From Bacteroidales bacterium (GTDB lineage Bacteria; Bacteroidota; Bacteroidia; Bacteroidales; JAAUTT01): a stretch of 6,669 bases of DNA. Below, one piece after another: positions 1 through 6,287 of the stretch; the stretch's first letter is position 1, and each line of letters begins with the position of its first letter. The notes beneath the pieces were generated by a model. That model did no database searches, was not told where the DNA came from, and was given only the letters and a program-made list of their open reading frames with translations. The DNA is taken from contig JAAUTT010000246.1 of NCBI GenBank assembly GCA_012031335.1, forward strand, positions 1 through 6,669, written 5' to 3'. The position numbers were made by a program, and so were the translations under genes.

Positions 1-362
1 ACATACTAACCAAAAGCTTACCACGTATCCAGCACACCAGGATGTGTGACAAACTGTCTCTTTACCCAAAATGCTTCCACGCCTGAAATAACCGCAGAAG
101 AGGAGGAGCGTTGACTTAAGGCGACAGTTTGTGTGATAAACAATTAATGTACAAGGAAGTACAGTAGTAGAACGTTACACATACAGGTGGTGTCAAGTGT
201 ATTACCTTGATACTACAGTTGTTATAAGTAGGAGAAGAAGGGAAAGAAGGAGGTCTTTTTTATGTTTTTAACGAGTATATCTATCTTTTATATATATATT
301 TATTTCCATTATTCGCTTATGTCAACGTTCTGGACTCGGTATATGTAAATACCAAGAATTTA
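1..362. other. Non-coding left flank, unrelated to the his operon
   Basis: No reading frame here looks like a protein; stops are frequent on both strands. The sequence contains a purine-rich run (about 229-253), an AT-rich run of TA repeats (about 280-300) and a 10-bp inverted repeat (49-58 against 123-132). My rough hand count gives about 41% G+C for 1-240, against roughly 33% in a sampled line of hisC. The minus-strand his operon should continue leftward into the body of hisB, but it does not: similarity to HisB stops at the GATC at 363-366. I infer either a chimeric join or a genuine rearrangement. The origin of this stretch is unknown; it has a somewhat eukaryote-like texture, but that is only an impression. 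Confidence 0.6.
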
Positions 363-390
363 GATCAATAAATAAAACCTTTTTCAACAT
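363..390 (-). pseudogene. hisB: hisB 5' fragment (imidazoleglycerol-phosphate dehydratase / histidinol-phosphatase), broken after 9 codons
   Basis: Three bases after the hisC stop an ATG (390-388) opens the peptide MLKKVLFID. This is how bifunctional HisB begins in Bacteroidota; the family continues with R-D-G-T, where the aspartates of the HAD-type histidinol-phosphatase motif lie. Here the expected R-D-G-T is missing: after GAT the reading runs on through unrelated residues to a stop. The position, directly behind hisC, is the usual place for hisB in this phylum. The gene is therefore cut at or immediately after the GATC at 363-366. Nine residues is a short match, so the identification leans on operon order as well as on sequence. 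Because only the start remains, no product can be expected from this contig. Confidence 0.6.
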
Positions 391-393
391 ATC

Positions 394-1438
394 TTAAGAA
401 TAATCTTCTACAAACTCCGAAATTGTTTCAATTAATAATCTGTTTTCCAATTCATTACCTACTGTGACCCGTAAACACCCTTCGCATAATGCAACCTTGG
501 ACCGGTTTCTTGTGATTACCTGCTTTTCTATTAAATAATTAAATAGTTCATCGCACCTATTTACCTTCACCAGCAGAAAATTGGCATCGGAAGGATATAT
601 ATGTTCCACCAGATCAAATGCTTTTAGCTTTTCAATTAAAAATATTTTTTGCAACAGAATAGCATTCACCCATCTATCTTTTTCCTTTTGTTTTTCTAAG
701 GCATCTAATGCAACCCGCTGCGTTAAAATATTGATGTTATATGGATATTTTATTTTGTTCAGTACAGCAATTATTTCTTGGGATGCATATGCAGTTCCCA
801 GTCTGATTCCTGCAAGGCCCCAAGCTTTTGAAAATGTTTGCAGGACAACCAGATTTTTGTAACAATTCAATTCGGATAAAATACTTGAGTAGGGTGAAAA
901 ATCAATATAAGCCTCATCAACTACAAGAAGTCCATTAAAGTCTTCAGCTATGGAAAGGATATCTTCCTTGCTGAAATGGTTTGCAGAAGGATTGTTTGGC
1001 GAGCAAATAAAAATAAGCTTTACAGTTGGGTCAATAGCTTCTTTTAAACGCGATACATTGAGGGTAAAATCGGGATTAAGGGTAACTGTTTTAAATTCAA
1101 CAGCGTTGGTTTCGGCAGCAACCTGATACATGCCATAAGAAGGACTTAAAGAAATTACAGCGTCTTTACCCGGTTCACAAAAGGCTCTGATAAGAAGATC
1201 AATAGCTTCATCACTGCCATTTCCAAGGAAAATTTGGCTGGGATTTACTTTTTTAATTTCAGCTAGCTTTTGTTTCAACTTGTTTTGTAATGGATCGGGA
1301 TATCGGTTGTAAGGATTATTAAAAGGATTTTCGTTAGCATCCAGGAATACTCCGTCCTCTCTTATATTCATCTCGTGCAGATGAATATGGTTTCATTCTC
1401 AGAATGTTCGGTCGTAAAATTTTATTAAGTTCAAACAT
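394..1438 (-). CDS. hisC: Histidinol-phosphate aminotransferase HisC, one frameshift near the N-terminus
   Basis: HisC is a cytoplasmic PLP enzyme that moves the amino group of glutamate onto imidazole acetol-phosphate to give L-histidinol phosphate. The long open part (from 1371) carries the fold-type I landmarks: FLDANENP, FLGNGSDEAIDL, SPNNP, VDEAY and SKAWGLAGIRLG, whose lysine (residue 182 of that part) would bind PLP, plus a C-terminal RVTVG with the substrate-binding arginine. The true start is probably ATG 1438-1436, one base after the hisD stop (TAATATG), which suggests translational coupling. That frame gives MFELNKILRPNILRMKPYSS and then ARDEYK, the conserved HisC N-terminus, before shifting frame at about 1355-1362 by one extra base in an AGAGAG run. 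Repaired, the protein is about 347 residues, the normal family length. It is either an assembly error or a recent mutation; the rest looks fully functional. Confidence 0.92.
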
Positions 1439-1439
1439 A

Positions 1440-2733
1440 TTAGTTGTGTTCATTGGCAATAAACTTTAAACGAACCGAAGCAGCATATTTGTGACCCTGA
1501 AGGTGTTCAGCTTCGGCCATATCTTCAATTACAGGACCAATATTAAAAATTCCATATTTTGTGAGCTGCTGAAAGGTAATTTTTTTCATAAAACTATCCA
1601 GGTTTACTCCACTGTAGCCTTTAGCATATCCTGCCGTAGGAAGTGCATGGTTTGTTCCTGAAGCGTAATCTCCTGCACTTTCGGGAGAGTAATTTCCTAT
1701 GAATACAGATCCTGCATTAGTAATTTGTTCGGCCAGGTCGGAGGCCATTTCTGTAGCAATAATAAGGTGCTCGGGAGCGTATTCGTTAACAATTTCGATC
1801 ATTTCGGATACTGATTCCACAATTATGACCTTACTGTTTTCAAGTGCTTTTTTAGCAATTTCTTTTCGGGGAAGGTTCTCAAGTTGAATTTCAAGCTCAT
1901 CAAGCACCGGTTTTAAAATACCCTCTGATAGGTAATAAGCACAACCTGACTATCAGGTCCATGTTCTGCCTGAGAAAGTAAATCGGCCGCAATAAAAGCA
2001 GGTTCACAGGTTTTATCGGCAAGTATAGCAACTTCGGAAGGCCCTGCTGGCATATCGATAGCAACACCATGCATACCAACCATTTGTTTGGCAGCTGTAA
2101 CATACAGATTCCCGGGACCAAAAATTTTAGCAACTTTCGGGATTGATTCGGTTCCGAAGGCCATTGCACTGATTGACTGAATACCACCTACTTTGTATAT
2201 CTCAGTTAAACCAATTAGTTTGGCTGTATACAATATTGCAGGATGTACCTTTCCCTCCTTATTGGGAGGAGTACATAAAATTACACGTTTACAGCCTGCT
2301 ATTTTTGCCGGAATACCTAGCATAAGTACGGTCGAAAACAATGGTGCACTTCCTCCGGGAATGTATAACCCAACAGAATCAATTGGTACACTCTTCTGCC
2401 AGCAAAAAACACCAGGAGTAGTCTCAACAACTTTTCTTACGGAATTCTGTGCTGCATGAAATTTCTCTATATTTTTTTTTGCTATTTCGATACTCTTTTT
2501 TAAAGAGCTATCCACAAGAGATATTGCTTCCTCAAATTCCCCGGAAGAAACTGCAAAACTCTGAAGATCAGTTTTATCAAATTTCATGGTATAATGCCTA
2601 ACAGCTTTGTCGCCATTAGCTCTTACATCATTCAAAATTTCAAGAACATTCTGGTTAACCAATTCATCTCCAAGGGATGGGCGTTTCAAGATATCAATCC
2701 ATTCGTTTTTTTCGGATACCGTATGATATTCAT
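1440..2733 (-). CDS. hisD: Histidinol dehydrogenase HisD, two frameshifts
   Basis: HisD oxidises L-histidinol to L-histidine in two NAD-dependent, zinc-requiring steps. The middle part (2713 to about 1931) contains [40 protein letters not shown] and [12 protein letters not shown], the last supplying the zinc-binding Gln and His. The last part contains the catalytic Glu-His pair in APEHL, the zinc Asp in [15 protein letters not shown] and the final zinc His in GHKYAASVR. The start is probably ATG 2733-2731, reading MNIIRYP; the frame then changes near 2714 and continues [15 protein letters not shown] second change near 1929-1932 joins QVVLIT to [12 protein letters not shown]. Both are consistent with one missing base. 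Repaired, the protein is about 431 residues, the usual length. It starts 29 bp after hisG. All key residues are kept, so a read error or a very recent lesion is likelier than long decay. Confidence 0.92.
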
Positions 2734-2762
2734 TTCATTATAAAATATTGTTGTTTATACTA

Positions 2763-3611
2763 TCATTTTTCAATTGGAATTACTAATATTCCCTGCGCTC
2801 CACATTCCTGCAATTTATCTATTACTTCCCAGAAGTCGTTTTCCTGAAGTACAGAATGAACTGAACACCAACCTTCTTTCACCAATGGAACTACAGTCGG
2901 GCTCTTCATTCCGGGTATTATCTCTTTTATCTTCTCAACTTTATCGTAAGGGGCATTTAGTACGATATATTTATTCTTCTCGGCTTTTTGAACAGCTCTT
3001 AATCTGAAAATCAATTTATCGAGAATTTTTTGTTTTTCATCGTCGAGTTTATCTGTCGAAACTATAACAGCTTCCGAAAATATAACAGTCTCAACTTCCT
3101 GTAAACCATTACTAATAAGCGTACTACCAGAACTTACTATATCAAAGATCGAATCGGCTAACCCAATACCAGGAGCAATTTCAACCGATCCGCTAATTTC
3201 ATGAATTTCAGCCTTAATATCATTTTTATTTAAAAATTTTTCAAGGATATTAGGGTAGGAAGTAGCTATTTTCTTCCCTTTGAAATATTGTACCCCAGGA
3301 TATTCAACTGATTTGGGAATTGCAAGCGAAAGCCGGCATTTAGCAAAACCTAGTCTTTCCACAATAGGTATCCGGAATTTCTTTTCCTCTATTACATTTT
3401 CACCCACTATACCGATATCAGCAACTCCATCCGCAACATATTGCGGAATATCATCGTCCCTTAAAAAAAGAATTTCGATTGGAAAATTTGAAGAAGGTGA
3501 AATTAACTTACGGTCGCCATTATTTAATTTCACTCCTGCTTCGGATATGAGTTCAAGAGATTTTTCACTTAACCTTCCTGATTTCTGTACTGCTATTTTT
3601 AGTCGTTTCAT
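2763..3611 (-). CDS. hisG: ATP phosphoribosyltransferase HisG (long form)
   Basis: HisG condenses ATP with PRPP to phosphoribosyl-ATP, the committed and feedback-inhibited first step of histidine synthesis. From ATG 3611 the protein has 282 residues, matching the long, self-sufficient type that does not need HisZ. Visible landmarks are an N-terminal IAVQKSGRL, FLRDDDIPQYVADGVADIGIVGEN at about 49-72 (only key residues cited), and the PRPP-binding segment GSVEIAPGIGLADSIFDIVS at 141-160 followed by SGSTL. After about residue 205 comes the regulatory HisG_C domain (GMKSPTVVPL, GWCSVHSVL). The start at 3611 is chosen because homologues begin there and an A-rich stretch precedes it. The frame is, however, open for another 45 codons upstream through a histidine-rich leader. 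This gene shows no frameshift. It is first in the operon, downstream of two terminator hairpins. Confidence 0.96.
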   Translation of the reverse strand: MKRLKIAVQKSGRLSEKSLELISEAGVKLNNGDRKLISPSSNFPIEILFLRDDDIPQYVADGVADIGIVGENVIEEKKFRIPIVERLGFAKCRLSLAIPKSVEYPGVQYFKGKKIATSYPNILEKFLNKNDIKAEIHEISGSVEIAPGIGLADSIFDIVSSGSTLISNGLQEVETVIFSEAVIVSTDKLDDEKQKILDKLIFRLRAVQKAEKNKYIVLNAPYDKVEKIKEIIPGMKSPTVVPLVKEGWCSVHSVLQENDFWEVIDKLQECGAQGILVIPIEK

Positions 3612-3633
3612 TATATATATTTTTTTAACAAAA

Positions 3634-3658
3634 AAGGCTTGCCGGATATGCAAACCTT
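3634..3658 (-). terminator. Second his attenuator terminator hairpin
   Basis: On the minus strand AAGGTTTGC (3658-3650) pairs with GCAAGCCTT (3642-3634), nine pairs including one G-U, around a 7-base loop. A run of T follows on the transcript (3635-3630). It lies 22 bp upstream of the hisG start. It is clearly related to the hairpin at 3768-3796: both stems contain AGGTTTGC and GCAAGCCT, and about 24 of 31 aligned bases agree. I found no convincing competing antiterminator for this copy, so its switching ability is less certain than its identity as a terminator-like hairpin. Confidence 0.65.
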
Positions 3659-3707
3659 GTTTGTAATGGTTATACTTTCCCCGATATTTCAGCATCAACT
3701 GAATTTT

Positions 3708-3746
3708 TAAATGATGATGTCCGTGGTAATGGTTATTTTTTATCAT
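3708..3746 (-). CDS. Second his leader peptide (histidine-rich), open into hisG as written
   Basis: From ATG 3746 the minus strand reads MIKNNHYHGHHH, five histidines in seven residues (6-12). Such a peptide in front of a his operon acts as a sensor: a ribosome stalls on the His codons when charged histidyl-tRNA is scarce. As written, no stop follows and the frame runs 45 codons straight into HisG at 3611, with two further histidines. If the three-T run at 3709-3711 is over-called by one base, the next codon becomes TAA and the leader is 12 residues, a normal design. Given the indels elsewhere in this window I favour that reading, but a genuinely fused His-rich extension on HisG cannot be excluded. 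The coordinates given cover the leader core only. Confidence 0.55.
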
Positions 3747-3767
3747 TTTACTATTTCATAAAACTAA

Positions 3768-3796
3768 AAGAGGCTTGCAGAACATGCAAACCTCTT
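3768..3796 (-). terminator. First his attenuator terminator hairpin
   Basis: On the minus strand a 12-bp stem (3796-3785 with 3779-3768, one G-U pair) closes a 5-base loop and runs into a T-rich stretch on the transcript. An alternative pairing exists: GCAGAACA at 3814-3807 is perfectly complementary to TGTTCTGC at 3784-3777, which covers the loop and the first bases of the 3' stem arm, so the two structures exclude each other. The 5' arm of this antiterminator starts 15 bases after the leader stop, close enough to be masked by a ribosome that finishes the leader and free when one stalls on the His codons. This is the classical attenuation arrangement. Confidence 0.82.
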
Positions 3797-3828
3797 CTAA
3801 TATGTTTGTTCTGCCATATAAAATATAA

Positions 3829-3879
3829 TCACCCATGATGATGATGTCTGCTATTTAATATGGAATTGATAATTTTCAT
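3829..3879 (-). CDS. hisL: his operon leader peptide HisL, four consecutive His codons
   Basis: ATG 3879 opens the 16-residue peptide MKIINSILNSRHHHHG, ending at TGA 3831-3829. The four CAT codons (3846-3835) are the sensor of histidyl-tRNA charging. The peptide lies just downstream of a consensus promoter and just upstream of the mutually exclusive antiterminator/terminator pair, which is what marks it as a leader rather than a chance ORF. Its 5' untranslated stretch must be very short (under about 15 bases from the -7 element). It is followed in the same transcript by a second histidine-rich leader and hairpin. Confidence 0.85.
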   Translation of the reverse strand: MKIINSILNSRHHHHG

Positions 3880-3891
3880 TTCTTTTTTTTG

Positions 3892-3922
3892 CAAGTATAA
3901 AGATTATTTGAAAACCAACAAA
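3892..3922 (-). promoter_or_regulatory. his operon promoter (Bacteroidota type)
   Basis: On the minus strand TTTG (3922-3919) is followed after exactly 19 bases by TATACTTG (3899-3892), seven of eight matches to the TAnnTTTG element of the Bacteroidota primary sigma factor. The hisL start codon lies 12 bases beyond. The -33 box shares bases with the T-run of the terminator of the upstream gene. Confidence 0.75.
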
Positions 3923-3946
3923 AAAAACATGCTAAAAATCATGTTT
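3920..3946 (-). terminator. Terminator of the YihY-family gene
   Basis: On the minus strand AAACATG (3946-3940) and CATGTTT (3931-3925) form a 7-bp stem with an 8-base loop, followed by a T-run to 3920. It begins 18 bp after the stop codon at 3965. It separates the membrane-protein gene from the his operon, and its T-run overlaps the -33 box of the his promoter. Confidence 0.7.
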
Positions 3947-3964
3947 CAAAAATGTAAAACTTTT

Positions 3965-5291
3965 TCATAAATCCTTAAGCAATACATTTTCAGGCAATTG
4001 ATCAGTTGACTTTGCAAACGCATCATGAATTTTCAAAAGTTTTGAAGTTTTATCAAGTGAAACATCAATTATAGAACTATGACCATATTTATCCAGTTTA
4101 TCAATTACATAATTAACTGTTAGACAATCTATATTGAGTGCTGGTTGGTATCCGGTACTTTTAAGTTTGGATGTTAATACTTCTGATACTATATTAATCC
4201 GAATCAATTCACTTAAGATATTTTAACCAAACGTATAGGCAATTTTAAATCTTTGGATAACTCCAGGGAAGTAATTGGAAGTCGCAATTTTTAAAATTCT
4301 GAACAATACGCTGAGCTACCAATAAGGTTAATATTCTTTTAGCATATTGGCTAATCCCAACCGTTTCGGTTTCAAATTCATAATAATCGATATTCTGATC
4401 TGCATATGAAATTTCAGATCCAAACAATACAATAAGCCAGCTAATCTGCATCCACACCAGAAACAACGGAAGTGCAGCAAAACTTCCATAAATTGCTCCG
4501 TAACTGGATACACCAATCTGAAAATGTATATAACCCCATTGAGTAATCTGAAAAATACTTCCGGCAATTACACCTGCTATAATCCCCGATTTTACATTCA
4601 CTTTTGTATTTGGCATAATTATGTACATAAGCGAAAATAAAACCCAAATCAGCAAATAAGGAACAAATTTTAAAAGAATATAAATTATCGGACTTATATA
4701 CCCTAACAATTCAACTCTTTCTTCCATTGTTTCGAGTTGCGTTGAAATAAATACATTTGCACTACTGGCCAAAACAACCAAAACGGGAGAAATAATCATC
4801 ATTGAAATGTAGTCCGAAAATTTTCTAACAAATATTCTGGCTTTTTTAATCTGCCAGATATCATTGAAAGCACTTTCGATATTGCCAAAAAACTTTCATA
4901 ACCGACCAGAATAAAATGGCAATCCCAACACCAGCAATGAGTCCACCTTGTGTCTTTTCCAGAAAGGAATTGGCAAAGGTTAGTAACCACTTTAATACAT
5001 CCTGGTGACCTTCCAGGTTCTTTGCAAGCTCTTCCTCGAGATATTTTTCATAACCGAAGCCTTTTGCAATTCCAAAGCCCATTGCCAACACAGGCACAAC
5101 AGAAAGCATAGAGTAAAATGTAAGAGCCGACGCTCTATAATGAAGTTTATCTTCAATAAACCGTCTTATGGAAAGAACTAACACCCTTAAAGTTCGATAT
5201 GCAATAGATTTGAGGGTGGAAGATCGCTCAACCGGACACTCCAAAGGTCCCTGATGATAAAATTTATAATGGAAGTAATTTTTCTGACCAT
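3965..5291 (-). CDS. YihY/BrkB-family (UPF0761) inner-membrane protein, four frameshifts
   Basis: This belongs to the YihY/virulence factor BrkB family of inner-membrane proteins, whose molecular role is poorly defined. The pieces join into one protein of about 442 residues, near the usual Bacteroidota length. The order is: MVRKITSIINFIIRDLW and LSDLPPS from ATG 5291; RASALTFYSMLSVVPVLAMG (first membrane segment, about 54-78); GGLIAGVGIAILFWSVMKVF (116-135) then GNIESAFNDIW; further segments near 164-183, 203-228, 237-255 and 273-291 ending in GSEISYA; and a soluble C-terminal part, probably winged-helix, with SLELSKDLKLPIRLVK. Frame changes fall near 5209-5211 (missing A), 4887-4892 (extra T in six), 4277-4285 (missing base) and 4221-4224 (missing A), all read on the minus strand. 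A weak TTG start at 5244 is a by-product of the first. A consensus promoter precedes ATG 5291. Confidence 0.85.
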
Positions 5292-5302
5292 ATCAAAGCT
5301 TT

Positions 5303-5323
5303 CTACAAAATTAGTTTTTGTAG
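5303..5323. repeat. 8-bp perfect inverted repeat in the divergent promoter region
   Basis: CTACAAAA (5303-5310) and TTTTGTAG (5316-5323) are perfect inverted copies separated by 5 bases. The left arm covers most of the -7 element of the yihY promoter, and the repeat ends 23 bp upstream of the comB -7 element. It could be an operator shared by both genes or simply a hairpin; no regulator gene is visible in the window. Confidence 0.4.
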
Positions 5324-5335
5324 ATAAACAGCAAA
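5306..5335 (-). promoter_or_regulatory. Promoter of the YihY-family gene
   Basis: On the minus strand TTTG (5335-5332) and TAATTTTG (5313-5306), a full match to TAnnTTTG, are 18 bases apart, one short of the usual 19. ATG 5291 lies 14 bases beyond the -7 element. This supports 5291 as the true start of the gene rather than the TTG at 5244. Confidence 0.65.
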
Positions 5336-5346
5336 GGAAATGAGGC

Positions 5347-5354
5347 TATATTTG
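5347..5354 (+). promoter_or_regulatory. Possible -7 element for comB
   Basis: TATATTTG matches TAnnTTTG fully and sits 19 bp before ATG 5374. No TTTG lies at the expected 19-21-base distance upstream (the nearest, at 5317-5320, is 26 bases away), so the promoter is only half supported. Confidence 0.45.
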
Positions 5355-5373
5355 TGTCATCATTCAAGTGTTT

Positions 5374-6078
5374 ATGGAAATAAAAATATTACACCTTCTT
5401 GAAGGGGCAAGGTCAGCTCGTGGTCTTACAGTTATAATTGACGTCTTCAGAGCGTTTTCTCTTGCTTGTTATATGGCAGATAAAGATGTTGCATCAATAA
5501 TTCCTGTTGCTGATATTCAAATGGCATACCAGCTAAAACACAAAATACCAGGCTCTTTACTTATTGGAGAGCGTCATGAGAAAATTCCTGAAGGATTTGA
5601 TTTTGGTAATTCACCAGCCCATATTCTAAATGCAGATTTGAAGGGAAAAATTGTGATACATACTACCAGTGCAGGAACGCAGGGACTTGTAAATGCAACC
5701 GGCGCTAGTGAAAGGTTAACCGGCAGTTTTGTTAATGCACCTGCAATTGTAAATTACATAAAATCCAAAAATCCAAAAGAAGTATCGTTGGTTTGTATGG
5801 GATACTCAATGAAACACCCGACAGAAGAGGATACTTTTTGTGCTGAATATATAAAAGAATGTTTGGAGGGGAAAAAACCAGATTCGGAATATATGATTGA
5901 AACTATTAAAAACACAAGCGCCCGAAGGTTATTCGATCCTGCCAATCAGGAGTTTTCACCATCGGACGACTTTTATCTTTGTACCTCAATAGGTAAATTC
6001 GACTTTGTACTTATCGTTGAAGAATCAAACGGAACATTAAGACTTAAAAAAACTGATAGTAAAGATTTTCTCAAATAG
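5374..6078 (+). CDS. comB: 2-phosphosulfolactate phosphatase family protein (ComB-like)
   Basis: This is an intact 234-residue protein of the ComB family, cytoplasmic magnesium-dependent phosphatases whose founding member removes phosphate from 2-phosphosulfolactate in coenzyme M synthesis. Family landmarks are VIIDVFRAF (20-28), GERHEKIPEGFDFGNSP (65-81) and IHTTSAGTQGL (95-105). Family length is about 230-240 residues, so it is complete. I chose ATG 5374; the frame also has a GTG two codons earlier that is less likely. It is transcribed away from the YihY gene and ends 8 bp from a convergent small ORF, so it appears monocistronic. No other coenzyme M or sulfonate gene is in the window, so the substrate in this organism is open: phosphosulfolactate is known for characterised members, not shown here. 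The family call is confident, the exact reaction less so. Confidence 0.85.
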   Translation: MEIKILHLLEGARSARGLTVIIDVFRAFSLACYMADKDVASIIPVADIQMAYQLKHKIPGSLLIGERHEKIPEGFDFGNSPAHILNADLKGKIVIHTTSAGTQGLVNATGASERLTGSFVNAPAIVNYIKSKNPKEVSLVCMGYSMKHPTEEDTFCAEYIKECLEGKKPDSEYMIETIKNTSARRLFDPANQEFSPSDDFYLCTSIGKFDFVLIVEESNGTLRLKKTDSKDFLK

Positions 6079-6086
6079 ATTTTCTT

Positions 6087-6287
6087 TTAAGCGTGATATA
6101 CAAATTCTTGTTTTTGTGACTTAATATACTTTTCGGTCCATAAAGTATTTCCATTACTGTCTTTATAACTAATCATATAAACATCGTCAAGAAGTTTTGA
6201 AAGATCCATTTGTGTTAAATCTTTACAGATGTGTACTTTCATTCCTTCTAAATTAAAAACTTCGGCTCTGATTTGATTCGTCTTCAT
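6087..6287 (-). CDS. Small protein resembling a solitary type IX secretion C-terminal sorting domain
   Basis: The 66-residue ORF starts at ATG 6287 after an A-rich stretch and is convergent with comB. Residues 9-56 follow the pattern of the Por/type A C-terminal sorting domain of Bacteroidota: a VFNLEGMKV strand (compare V-N-x-x-G-x-x-V), then MDLSKL, then DVYMISYKDSNGNTL and KYIK (compare IDLS-L-x-x-GVY...G...KII). In known cases this domain sits at the end of large secreted proteins behind a signal peptide. Here there is neither a signal peptide nor a cargo domain, and ten further residues follow. The usual Gly before V-Y is Asp. It may be a stand-alone paralogue of that fold, a remnant of a longer gene, or a chance resemblance. 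No promoter match was found upstream. Confidence 0.5.
   Translation of the reverse strand: MKTNQIRAEVFNLEGMKVHICKDLTQMDLSKLLDDVYMISYKDSNGNTLWTEKYIKSQKQEFVYHA

Noticed and set aside
49..132. 10-bp inverted repeat as possible IS or transposon ends.
   Set aside because: There is no transposase, the arms are imperfectly flanked and only 64 bp lie between them; chance or a local hairpin is sufficient.
262..348. A 28-codon plus-strand ORF preceded by AAGGAGGT, a perfect Shine-Dalgarno match.
   Set aside because: The match lies within a longer purine-rich run and the product is a composition-driven Phe/Ile/Tyr string over TA repeats. Bacteroidota rarely use such sites, so chance is likelier than a gene.
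1907..1931. Programmed frameshifting as the explanation of the second hisD frame change.
   Set aside because: There is no slippery heptamer or downstream structure, and other indels of the same kind occur in neighbouring genes; no programmed frameshift is known to me in HisD.
2774..3666. Plus-strand open frames opposite hisG (such as 2774-3007 and 3280-3666).
   Set aside because: They are shadows of the hisG coding frame and its leader, with no protein-like motifs.
3835..3846. Run of CAT codons as a possible metal-binding or tag-like protein, or a microsatellite.
   Set aside because: Its position between a promoter and an attenuator hairpin in front of hisG explains it as a his leader sensor.
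4328..4990. Minus-strand frames at 4328-4567, 4441-4647 and 4799-4990.
   Set aside because: They overlap the YihY reading in other frames and show low-complexity or Cys/Trp-rich products without family resemblance.
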